Shown piece after piece: positions 37,992 to 54,393 of a stretch of DNA of 64,000 nt. A program made the position numbers and the translations under genes. Origin of the DNA: Cyclospora cayetanensis (taxonomy: Eukaryota; Apicomplexa; Conoidasida; Eucoccidiorida; Eimeriidae); assembly GCF_002999335.1 (NCBI RefSeq), contig NW_020312525.1:163840-227839 (forward strand), in the 5' to 3' direction. The first letter of the stretch is position 1, and each line of letters opens with the position of its first letter. The notes beneath the pieces were generated by a model. It was not told where the DNA came from and searched no databases. It worked only from the letters and a program-made list of their open reading frames with translations.

Positions 37992-39188
37992 TTAATGTTT
38001 GAGATCTGAAAAAAAGGCAACTTTGAAATCCGATGCCTCATGAGCATGCATGCGCAGTCCCCTACCGCGAAAGAAATTCTTGATGCCTCCAACAAATCCT
38101 TTCCCCCGTTTTTTCAGAACCTGTCGCAGGGTCACGTATTTTTCCCGTGCAGCTTCTGATTCACCACTTATTCCTCCTCTTACATATTCCATTTCCTTTT
38201 TATCTGCTTTATAGAATGCCTCTCTCGCAGCGGCTTCCTCTTCTTGCTGAGGCGCGTAGAGAGTTTATGAGCCAAACAGTGTTGAAGAAATGAGACTTCT
38301 TGCCCAACAAATTACCTTGGTGAGCACCTTGATTCTATCCATCTGTGGAGTGGAATTGCATTAGGTTTATTTTTATTGCAATGGCAAAACCATAGAATAA
38401 AATTACTGGATTGTCGAGCGCTGCATCCTGGTCATTCAGCAACTTGCTCGCTATATCGTCGCTCCCACAAAGAGGTTAAAGGCCGAAAATGGAAGCTAAC
38501 AGATGGATAAAAAAGCAGCGTACCGTCACTACCGGCATGCTGCGCTTCGATGAGCATTTTCTCATAAAGTTTGTTGAAGGTCATCATGGGCTGAAGTAAT
38601 TCACGAAAACCTTCAGGATACGAATTTTTATTACAATTGTTATTTATCCCACCTTCGGTGCAATAATAATCAACGGCGTTTTTTGGGGCGGAGCGCCTGA
38701 GGATAATCCAGGGGCTGCTCCCGGGGTTTCCTCCTGCGCGTTTTCACCACCTAGACCAGGATATTCTGCAGGAATTATTAGATGAGCTCAATGAATTTCG
38801 TTTTCAAAAGCGTGTACACGGACGAATATCGAGTTTAATGCCATTAATGTTTGCAGGAGGCATGGAGAGTTGGGCATCATCAATGGTTGCCTGGGACCCC
38901 GAACCGCGAGAGTGCAAGTGTTGCTTCAGTCTGAGGTTTTCCAAATATGTTTGCTGTAGTTCACGTAAAAGCATAAGAAGGAGTACACGCATACTGAGCA
39001 ATTTGTTGCTGAAGTTCACTCAATTGAGCGTTCTGCTGCGCCACGGTGGCTTCCAAATCGTCCTCTGCGCTCTGTTTTTCATCTGCATTTGCCGGAAATA
39101 TAAAGAATCTTGACTAACCGCAGGTGGTGCAGGCCAACATGGCAAGACAAGCGACCAGGGCTAGGGCGCAGCTTAAGGGTGGAAACAT
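37992..39188 (-). CDS. Small secreted helical protein, eight short exons, unknown function
   Basis: Exons 39188-39119, 39082-38995, 38930-38824, 38765-38653, 38590-38524, 38450-38407, 38342-38316 and 38246-37992 join with fully consistent phases (1,2,1,0,1,0,0) and GT-AG sites to give 256 residues. The N-terminus is a signal peptide (MFPPLSCALALVACLAMLAC). Next come an acidic Gln-rich coiled coil (EDDLEATVAQQNAQLSELQQ), a Gly/Pro-rich linker, a short helix (MMTFNKLYEKMLIEAQ) and a basic C-terminal part (EEEAAAREAFYKADKKEMEY, then KKRGKGFVGGIKNFFRGRG). No membrane anchor follows the signal peptide. Such proteins in coccidia are often delivered to secretory organelles, the parasitophorous vacuole or the host cell, but that is inference; no family is recognised. 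Exon 7 is only 27 nt. Confidence 0.65.
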
Positions 39189-42100
39189 CCTCTGCTGGAG
39201 CTGTGCAGGCGGGGCAGGGAAGACACGCTGAACATGTATCTGATGGATAGTGACACACAGCGCTGTGCGGCAGAGGGAAATAAATACTGGAGCCTGACAA
39301 CATTCAACCAAAACCCACTGCAGCCCTCTCCACAAATCAGAGCATTACCTGTGCCACAACTGCTCAGCAGCACTACTTCAAAACTCCTGGTGTCAAGACA
39401 CAACAAATGCGACTTGGAAGTTTTCATGAAAAAATAAGGTTTTCAATTAGACCAATTGCAACGGTCATTCCACGTTTCTTAGTAGCATACATATGATCTG
39501 TTCTTGTAATCTTGAGGGTTTCTTGACAAACGGTGAGAGCTGTCCCTCACATGTCGCTGTAGATCTTGATGTAAAGGACTATCCGCTTTGTGCATTTTTG
39601 AGGTTTGCTGCTCATCTGAACATTCTGTTTAGCACGAAGAACTCTCAGCTGCTCTGAGTAGTATCTTCGCTAGAGGGCACGTGGTTCATGCAGATGTACT
39701 TTGCTGTAGTCATTATTTTTTACCCATTGTTTTCTTCCTTTTGCATTCTAGCGGCAGAAGGGCATGTGATGGCCTCTTCCTTCCATTAATTATTTGAAGG
39801 ACTCTCAAAATATGTTTTTTTCCATGGGACTAGATGAAAACAAATCGCGCCGCTAAAAAGGTGCTTTCCAAACTATTTGCCTTACGATGCAACTCAGATG
39901 TTTCCTCGAGGAATGCGCACCAAAACCTTTATATCCGTTCTTTCCATATCATGCACTTGACCTAAAGAATTAATAGGGAAGTTTTGCACTCACACATTCA
40001 TTGATATTGCATGAAACGACTACTCTTGCAATGGCCTTGGGGGGGATCCACTGTTTGCTTGACGGACCCATTGGAGGCTTCAGCGTGAGTTAATCATGCA
40101 TACAGGCTTTAAAACGTCACCGCAAAACCAAGACAGTATCACTATAGAAAAACGGTATATTTGGTCGTCTAACAGTGGAGTGTTCCATACAAAGAGTTCC
40201 CCCTCGCCATCGGTTTGAATCTAGTGTGCGTGAACGAGCCGGCAAGCAAGAGAACTGACTAAGGTTGCAGTCGAAATGAAAATCACGCAAACACCAGACA
40301 AGGTTTTCTTAAACTCAAGAAGGTCTTGGTACGTGACCATTGTAAAACCCGTACTGGGTAAGACGGCCCATATGTATGCAGCATCGAGCCACCTGAGATA
40401 TACATCCGTGCGCATCTAGACTCTCGCCCCAATCCAGCAAAAAAAAGTGCATCGCTAACAGTCAAAATAAGAAGCATTTGAGCAGTTGAAACAAAAATAT
40501 ACATTTTCGCTTTTCGTACGCTACCACTTATGATAAACCCCACACAAAATGCTCTCATGTCTCATCACGACAGGTGGCATCTAAATAAGTGACGTGCCAA
40601 AGATCAACCAATTACTTGTACGAAACTGCAGACAATTTTTCAATCTTCAAAGAAGTCACCGGCGTTGGTTGCTTTAAGTATCATTAGGAGATCAGTTGAA
40701 GTGGTTTGTGCAGTACCCCTAGGTTCGGCGCGCTCTTGACCATCTACAATCCACAACTGTATAAAGTCGGCATTTCTAGTGTAAACATAGTTTAAGAGAA
40801 ACGTAAACGATCGAAATATTTGGTTTAAGAGCGTCTGTGAGACAAATAAGTGCGAGTTGCGCTTCGTCCTGCACAAATTATTTTACTTGCTTTCTGCACT
40901 TCCATTGTATTTCTAGATATTTTTTGTGCACTTAGATTTTGGGCTCAAAGGACAAATCCAATGAGTGAATTAAACGAGCTTTCCAAAGCATTGTTCCAGG
41001 CAATCAAGTTTAAGCTACCCCAGAAAACAATAACTTGCCTGTGATCGTTTCTGAAGACTCGGTCCACAAAGGTAGCACAAATAGCACGAAGTAGTTGCCT
41101 AAAAATTATGGAAGACTAGGCAACGCACAATATGTGTCACTTGGTACTGAGAATATGGCTTATGCTTAGCCAAGTGAGTTATTGTTGCTTTGTTTCGCGT
41201 TATGAACCTTATTGCCGACGAGCTTCCTGGCTATCAGAGCACCTGCAACATTATTCGGAACGTTATAAGTGCCATGCCAAGTCCGTCTGAAATTAATAAA
41301 CCACAAAAGATTCTGGAGCCGAAGGTGTACCGGCATTTTTCTGCGTTTGTTTCGCTCAGAGGGCTGCTTATCCTCATAGTTTGAAAAAGGCAGTTCCGCT
41401 TTGAAAGGAATAGACTTGTAGGGCACCATGTTACGTAATTTCGCGGAAAAGAACCGTTTCAGCGTTTAAGACAAGGAAGCAGAAAGATCAAGCCCATATT
41501 TGTTCATATGTTTTTTCATATGTGCGAATGTATGAGATTCATCCTATTCCCATAGATACAACAGACAGTGTTTTCTTCGAATGCTTAGAGATCCAGGACC
41601 AAGTTTTTCTTGAAGGTTGCCCATGGCCATCGACGCAGCAGTGGTGTGCGTCTAGTACAACGCTAAACATGGGAATTGTGCACTATATGATAGAGCAAGG
41701 CACTGCTTCCCACTCGTAGTTCCCAGCACTGGTTGTATTAGTATTTTGCCAATTTACCTCCACGAACAAATTGTGGATGTTGGGATCCCTAAAGCAGGAC
41801 GGGACTTATGAACTGCTACAGCCTCATCGAGTTGTCGCAGTGTTTTTCGAACACCGTTCAGGTTGGAGCCTCTTCATGGTGAGAATCCTCTCTGCTCCCT
41901 ATTGCAAAAGCAGTACGCGCTCGAAGCTATTGTGGATTACCACGTGCAAGGCCTCTAGTTTAGACTCTGAAACCAAATGCCAAAGTTTTTGATATGCAGC
42001 AGGAAGTGTTTCCCAAACTGATGGTCGGAGAAAGCATTAACCTTTGTTAGCTAAAAGGTGGCTGGTATAGCAGCCTTCCAGGCATCCTGATATCTGTTTG

Positions 42101-43862
42101 TGCCTAAATATCCTACTGCTGATGGACAAAGCCGTCGGCTGTTTTGAAGTGATTCCCCTGCATTTGTCGCTCCTTTCAATTTTTGTGCCCAGGATTTTTG
42201 AATGCCCACCAATCTGCTGGAAGAACTACAGAGGTAGTGGCATTCCAAAGGTGCGGGGAAACATCAGGGAAGATCTCTAGTGGCTCGATGGGAAAAAGAT
42301 AAACGCTAGCAATCACGGGAACTCCTTGGAAAGTCTGTATGACTATCTATAAAGCCTAGGGCTTTCGTAAGTCTCGATGCACTGGATAGATGGATACCCA
42401 CAAGCACTTCGACAATTTGGCAGGTTGCTGTGGCCAACTATGCTTAGGGGCTGTATAAACGTGGTTTCTTGTTCTGTGTCCGTTGTAAAAATCCAGCACT
42501 ATGTCCCTAATTGGTGCATAGTTCCCGCCCTAAAGATACTTTGGTAGCCAGAATGCTCTAGTGGACCCTGTAGATGGAGGAAAAATGATATGTGTTTCAA
42601 GGGCACCAGCTAGTGGAAACACATATAAGTTGCTGTTGCCATCATAAAGGAGTCTGTGTGGGTGAAGTCAATGCATTTTTCACATACTGATGTCATCGAA
42701 TAACGCCGCCGCTGTGGACAGCTGAAATTGGAAAATGAATGAAAGGAGGATATCTACGAACGCCACAAACTTGGCCCTTACGACACGTCCACGGTGGGGT
42801 CGTGCCCTTCTGCGGTCAGCCGCTGCAACATTTTTTATAGCTCTCTACAGATTCCATCAGCTTGAAATGTCTCGGTTGTACAGAGACCTTAAGAAGCATG
42901 CCAAAAATATCCTGGAAACATCACTATCGAAATCCCGCGCAGTACAGTAGGCATGTTGCTACAGGTATCGGCTTCTTTGCTCTCTAATTGCTTATTGGTT
43001 GGTTGGTTCTATCCGGAAAGTATAGCCACCTGTATAAACGCTTTCTGCGAGTTTTGCACGCTTGGCTAATCTTGCATATTCCCTCTCCAGAGAGCGGGCA
43101 AACAGTTTGCAGATGGCTTTTTTGCGCTGTATCTTAAAGCCACATAGCCAAGGCAACACCAGGCTTTGCACTGCATTCGTGGTGTTTGTTGAATAATTCT
43201 GGTTTTTCCTGAACAACCCCGGCTAACTGCGCTCCTACTTCGTGCCAGCCTCCTGCCTTGGGCAAAAGGATCTGCGGACGCTTGACTGGCCCGATTTTTA
43301 GTACTGAATCTCAATTTATTCATGAGAAGGCGAACTCTGAAGTTCATAAAGAAATGGGCATGATAGAGTGACCCAATCCACAACAAACTTCTGACAACGA
43401 CAGCTAAAATCAACAAATGTATGTGCTCGGCCACACGGAAATTAAATTTCGTCGCACCACGACGCATAACCTCTTGAATGCAACACATAGTGCGTGTTAC
43501 AAATAGGTGTCCGCCCCTACGATATTCGCCGAAAACTGTTGGCACTAACTGCTCACAGCAGCTGCAGCACTGCTGCATCTCCAACACCCCCAAGGTCTGC
43601 AGTGCCTGGCGGCGGCCATGTCAGAAACTGTGGAAGAAAGGGCAGGGAAAGGTAACAAAGACCCCTACAAAAAGTATTGTAGACCTCTTTGCTCTGTGCC
43701 CAAGGCTTCCTTTCCCTAGTGCACGCTGCAAATCTACCAGTCCCCGGAACACCGCTACGACGAAGTTTGCACAGTATGTTCTTCCCAGGCATCTCCTGAC
43801 ATTGATTTCATATGCGTTCCGAGAGTGCAACATTTTATCCAGTACACTTTCAAATACTGCTT
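39189..43862. other. Gene-poor region
   Basis: About 4.7 kb, AT-richer, with short open frames only. One minus-strand exon candidate near 43220-43030 is listed separately. No mobile-element enzyme, tRNA or long repeat was seen. Confidence 0.4.
43033..43203 (-). CDS. Orphan exon candidate, unknown
   Basis: A minus-strand open stretch, preceded by an AG near 43204 and followed by a GT near 43032, encodes about 57 residues. It ends in a basic amphipathic helix (KKAICKLFARSLEREYARLA, then KRAKLAESVYTG). Amino-acid composition is protein-like, but no partner exons could be joined. It may belong to another short-exon gene downstream of V-ATPase A, or be chance. Confidence 0.22.
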
Positions 43863-49541
<5,679 letters not shown>

Positions 49542-50542
49542 TGTGCTCTTCTGTAATGGCTATACACTCCTGCCTGCCCTTTCGTCCGCGTCCTGCCAGC
49601 ACGCCTCCTGAGTTGTGCGTCGGCTACTTGTGCTACACAACGAGGTCTACCCCGTGGTACGGCGCAAACAGATCGGTTCAGAGGCTGGGCCGCCGTGTTT
49701 CCAGCTGCGCGCGCGCGGTGTACATACACTGCTGGAGGACGACCACGAGAAAGCAAGCAAGGGAGCGGCAGTCGCTGCTATTGCCGTTGCTTCCACCAGC
49801 TACGGACCACGAACTAAGGCTAATATAACAGTAATCAGAAGAGGTCCTAAAATTTTCACGTGAGAAGTCCAGCGAGCGCCACCAGCGGCTCACAGGCAGG
49901 CTTAGCCGCATGCGGCTGTCGGGTGCCAGCGGCGAAGCGCAGAGCAGCTGCTACTGCAGCACGAGCAGCATAGAAGTCATGAACAGCAGGCGTCGGCCGC
50001 GCCGCCGCACTTAAAATACAGCGGAAATACCAGAAACTTCTGTGGTTTGCGGCGGCCGCCAGCACTTCTAATACACAGAGAACGAGATATGTTCGCGCGT
50101 GGTATGGCTGGCTTTCTAAGAGTGGTTCCTTCTTGCGCGCTTTGCTAGAGTTTTTGACAGCTCTCTTGAATGCATACCCCCAAAAGCTTTCCAGGTTGCA
50201 GTATTCCGCGCGTGCGCTGTACGTACACCTCTCACCTCGCCTAAGGGCCGCTACTTCTAGGGCTCCTGCTGCTGCTGCTGCACTTCGAGCGCTACCGGGT
50301 TAGCTCTCGACATCACCGCACACAGTCGTCGACGCAGTCTAGCAGATTCGGCATTTCGTGCGCTGCACCAGTGCCTCCTGCAGTGGCCATCTCTGCCCTG
50401 CGCATCGCGTGCTTGCCGCTGCAATAGGGGAACTCACTGCAACCGCGGCGCTTCGGTGAGGAGTTTCTTCTATCTTTATCGAAGGCCTATCCCGCCAGCG
50501 GCAAACGCAGGAGGAGGGGGGTGAAGGAGAGCAACGGCAGGG
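49542..50542. promoter_or_regulatory. Shared divergent upstream region of V-ATPase A and TBP-like genes
   Basis: The two start codons face away from each other about 1 kb apart, so both promoters should lie here. It is GC-rich with Ala/CTG-type triplet runs (around 50269-50281). No specific element can be named. The regulatory role is inferred from gene orientation only. Confidence 0.4.
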
Positions 50543-52494
50543 ATGTCAACCACATCCACAGCTTCCCGTCTCCCTTCGGATGAAACATGCAACAGGAGCA
50601 GTGTCGCTTGTAGCACCGAGTCCGTTGCTACTGCAGCGGCAGCGGCTGCGTGGCCAATCCACTGCGGCCACATAAGGGGCCTTACGGAGGTTTCCACAGC
50701 TTTTGCGGCTGCCGCTGCCGCCGCAAAAGCTGCAACAACAACCCCACCAGCAGCACCCGCAAGGGCTGCCGGTCGAGGTGCCTCAGAGGTGGATGTACTT
50801 GCCGTGCATAATGTTATGGGATATGCACAGCTCTGCTGCCCAGTCTCCCTTCCTGCTGCATCGAGGTGAGCAATCCTGCATATTCATGTGCTCATCGTAG
50901 GGGCCGAAAAAAAGTGCTCTCCATGTGCATACATATACACATACACACATGCATATATATACATATATTTATATATTTATATACACTGGCTACATGTGTA
51001 ATTGCCTCTTCTCTCCGAATATGCCTTCATCTTGGGCTGGTGTATGCGCGCGCAATGCACATGTAATACATGTACGTATGTATATTCCATACGTAGCACA
51101 GTCTGTGTTTGGATGCTGTGTGTCTATGTGTGTTTTATGCCTGCACGACCCACTGATCGTCGCCCATGCCCTTCCTATTGCTGTTTGGCCATAAAGTGCT
51201 GCAGTGCTAAACCCTTTTAAGGCCATTTCCATGTGGCTTTGAGTGGCTCCCTAAATTTCTCTGCCACAGCTGCACTCTGCCTCGGTGTCGTCTGTCTCAG
51301 GGTTCTAGGAAATTCTGTCTTTTGTCCCCGAGAATTTCACTCCGTGCGAGTCGACGTCCGCTGCGGTGCCAATGGCATAGCCTCCCTAAATATTTTTGCG
51401 TAAGAGGTGCTGTTGATGTTGCTGTTTGTGTTTTTTTGTCGATGTTGTTGCTGTCGATGTTGTTGCTGTTGGTGGTTTTGCTGTTGATGCTGTTGGTGTG
51501 GTTGCGAGGGCCCTCGTTTTGCCCTTCAAGTCTGGGGTGTAGTGTGAGGGCTTTCACGTGCGCAGCAGTGGCTGTAAAACGCCTTGCTGTCGCTCATGTG
51601 CGGGTGCTGTTAGATGCCTTTTTGTGTCTGTACACCTGTACGCCGCAGCTTTTTTTTTGTTTTGACGACGTTGCTGCTGACACCCTCTTGCGGATTTTCG
51701 TGCATGCAGCAACGGCAAGGTTATGGGGACGGGAACGAATACGGTGATGGCCTTGCGAATCGCCATGCTCAAAGTCGTGCGGCGTCTAAGAGCCCACGGG
51801 GTTGTAACTCCTGAGACGCGCTTGCGGCATTTCCGTGTTGGGAACTTGCTGGCTTCTTACGCTCTACCATTTCCTCTGAAGCTGCAGCAACTTGCAGCGC
51901 TTGCCACTGCCAGCCAGGTGCAGTTCGACATGGATCCGGAGAGATTTCCTGGAGCTCGGATGAAGATTCCTATGGGGGGGCCAAAGGCCGCACAGGTGTG
52001 TGCCCCTACGTGCTGCGTCGCCCACTTTTGCTGCAGCCGCTTGTAGCTTCTTGCTTTATTCGTGGCGCGTGCTTTTTGAGGGGCTTTGCCATACATGGTG
52101 TATGTGTGCAACGGAGTTGTAGCCGCTCGATGCAGAGCGCCGGGATGCGTGACAGTGCAGTGGTGCATTTGGAGAGGGGACTTTTTGTGCAATAGCGAAC
52201 TTTCGCCGTCGGGTGAAGGGTCCAAGTCATGTTGTGCCAATATGGGGTCATGTAGGTTGGTCGTTGCGGTTCTCGCGAGGGAGGGGGCGTTGGTGGCCGT
52301 AGAAGTGTATTCTTGCATTATTGCCTTCCTAATTTGGCGTTTCTCTCCGGCACAGAATGTGTAGCATCCCAAAGTGCCTGTGAAGCGGGGGTAGCCAGAG
52401 AGAAGGTTGTTCAGACGTCTTTGGGGCAGCTTGTTCTTCTTTTGCAGCAGCGCGTGCTGTGCGCCTCTTTTGGGGGTAGTGCATGTAGCTTCTA
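50543..52494 (+). CDS. TATA-binding protein-like factor (diverged TBP/TBP-related)
   Basis: Exons 50543-50865, 51301-51399 and 51710-51995 join in phases 2 and 2; a last exon near 52290-52494 is likely but its start is unresolved. After an Ala-rich N-terminal region of about 85 residues, the first TBP repeat appears as AVHNVMGYAQLCCPVSLP, NSVFCPREFHSVRVDV and LNIFANGKVMGTG. The second follows as HFRVGNLLASYALPFPLKLQ and FDMDPERFPGARMKIP. These line up with TBP elements NIVSTVNL, YNPKRFAAVIMRI, IFSSGKMVCTGA, IVGSCDVKFPIRL and YEPELFPGLIYRM. TBP seeds RNA polymerase pre-initiation complexes. The match is weak enough that this is probably a TBP-related paralogue rather than the canonical TBP. 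An in-frame stop just upstream of 50543 supports the start. Confidence 0.78.
51410..51505. repeat. Imperfect GTTGTTGCTGTT-type triplet repeat in a TBP-like intron
   Basis: Runs of GTT/GAT/GCT triplets within the intron between exons 2 and 3. They produce a spurious Leu/Val-rich open frame. Confidence 0.8.
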
Positions 52495-54393
52495 GACGCT
52501 TTTTTGTGGTGGCAGTTGTGTTTCGTTGCGTGGCTTTCCGGTTCGCCCCCTTGTCTGGCATTGGCTGTTATCAAGGTCGGTGGTAAGGCTTCCAGCGAAT
52601 CGCTGTGCAATCGTCTTGTGCATGCAACATGCGTGCGTGCTCCTGTTCCCTAGGGTGACGCGGGGGAAGCGGAAGGGGCCTTTGGGGCTTGGACGCGCAG
52701 CAGCAGTCAAGGGGGAAGTTCTGGGTCATACCCAGCGCGTAAGGCCGAGGTAGTAACGCTGCATGCATTTAGCAGCGGTAGGCTAACCATCACAGGCGCG
52801 CGGTCTGCAGCTTCGCTACAGCAAGCGCTCGTGTCTGTGCTGCCGCTGCTGCTTCGCTGCCCTGGGCAGCAAGTTCATCATACCGCAGGCCATAGAGGGA
52901 GAACCATATAGATAGACATGTGAAGCGCGCACGAGCGCACCAAGATGAGCAGCAGTAAATAGACCTTGTATTTTTAACTAGTATTTCTAGTTGAGTCTTT
53001 GTGTTTGTTGGAACACATCGGAGTCTGCGGAGCAGCCTGCAGACGTCTTTCTCGTGCGGAGAGCGAATGTACCTGGACCCTCTGGGGCATCCTGAAAACG
53101 GCACAAACCTGCAAGGGGCGCAGTACAGCGGCCTTTTTATGCGCTCTTGCTCGGGGTTGTGCAGAGAAGTCTGCATGCATCTCTTCGAGCATTTCTATAG
53201 TTCCTCCGCGGCGCGTGCTGCTCACAAGGCAGCTTCTACAGTGGCCCGCCCCTTGTGGGGTCAATCCGGTTGGAGAGGCGCCTTTAATATGGTTTTAAAA
53301 GCCGTGTGCATTTAGAAACTTTTGCGTGTGCAAGTATGTGTATGCATTTAGACATATTGTAGAGGGCGTAAACAAGCGGAAAAGGCATGTTTATATAAAG
53401 GGAGGCTTTTATGTGCGTCTCTAAGTGGAAGCCTCTATAAATGTTTACCTAAAAGTACACGCATCGATGCGTAACGCTCTTCACACTTCTATGTGTATAT
53501 ATATTATAGTTTAAATATATGGACATACATATACACATAGGTGGCGGATGGCATGCAGAACAAAGCCCCTGAATCCATGGGCGTGCTGGAGTGAGACACT
53601 TGTAGCCCGCCCCCTTAGTCTGTCGACGCCTACATCCCAAGCAAACGCGTTCGTAGAGGCTTGCAAGAAGAGGGTGTTGCCTGTAGAGGGACGACTGGTG
53701 TAGTTATTCAAACATGTACGCACAAGGGCGGTTGTGTAGGACTATCCCTTCGTGCTTTGTCGGAAGACAAGGCCATGGAGGCTTTAGGTCATGCCGCTCT
53801 CGTGGAGAGAGTGGCATGACTCTCAGCTGTCCCCGAGGATTTCGTGGGGACCGCGGGGGAGGGGGGGGCGATGGTGGTGGAGAAAGGGTCCGGAAACGCC
53901 TTCAGGACGGCGTGCGAGCCTCTTAGTCTTGATCTTGTCTTGTGTATGTACTCATTGTTTTCGACTGTATGCACAGCATGGCTGAGAAGCAATTATCTAG
54001 TTGTGTGATAGAAAGCGTCTGGTGTAGGCTAAAGCCAGCCAAAGCCGTGAATGGCCTCCCCTCGCTTACCTCAAAGCCTCCCCTCGTCCGTTCAAGAGGC
54101 CAAGTGTTGGGTTCCCGAAGAAAATTAGCCTACTTTCCGCATCCGACGGATCTGGGCAGCTCTCAGGAAGGCCCTTTTAGGGACCAAACAGGTTTGTGGC
54201 ACAACCAGAAATCGTTATGTCGAAGTGCACCAAAGAGAGAAGCGACCCTACCCTCTCTCTGTCCCTTAGTAATAGGCCTTTGCCCGGTGTTTATTCTGGC
54301 CCTATGCACTCTCTTGGCCGCTATGGGAGCATCGCCTCGTTGCAGACTAGCCAAACGTCGTGCACAAAAATTCAGGGAAGGATCGTATTTACT
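52495..54393. other. Convergent intergenic region
   Basis: Lies between the TBP-like gene (+) and the coiled-coil gene (-). A plus-strand piece at about 52655-52748 (Gly/Ser/Ala-rich, preceded by CCCTAG and followed by GTAGTA) could be an extra exon, but it cannot be tied to a gene. A hairpin-forming inverted repeat sits at 53788-53820. Confidence 0.4.
53788..53820. repeat. Inverted repeat (potential hairpin)
   Basis: GTCATGCC at the left is the exact reverse complement of GGCATGAC at the right. Inner CTCTC and GAGAG also pair, leaving a very short loop with small bulges. It lies in a non-coding stretch. Confidence 0.6.

Noticed and set aside
51322..51747. Leu/Val-rich 141-codon frame suggesting a membrane protein
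   Set aside because: It spans a GTT/GCT triplet repeat in a TBP-like intron; the true exon frame at 51301-51399 is different.
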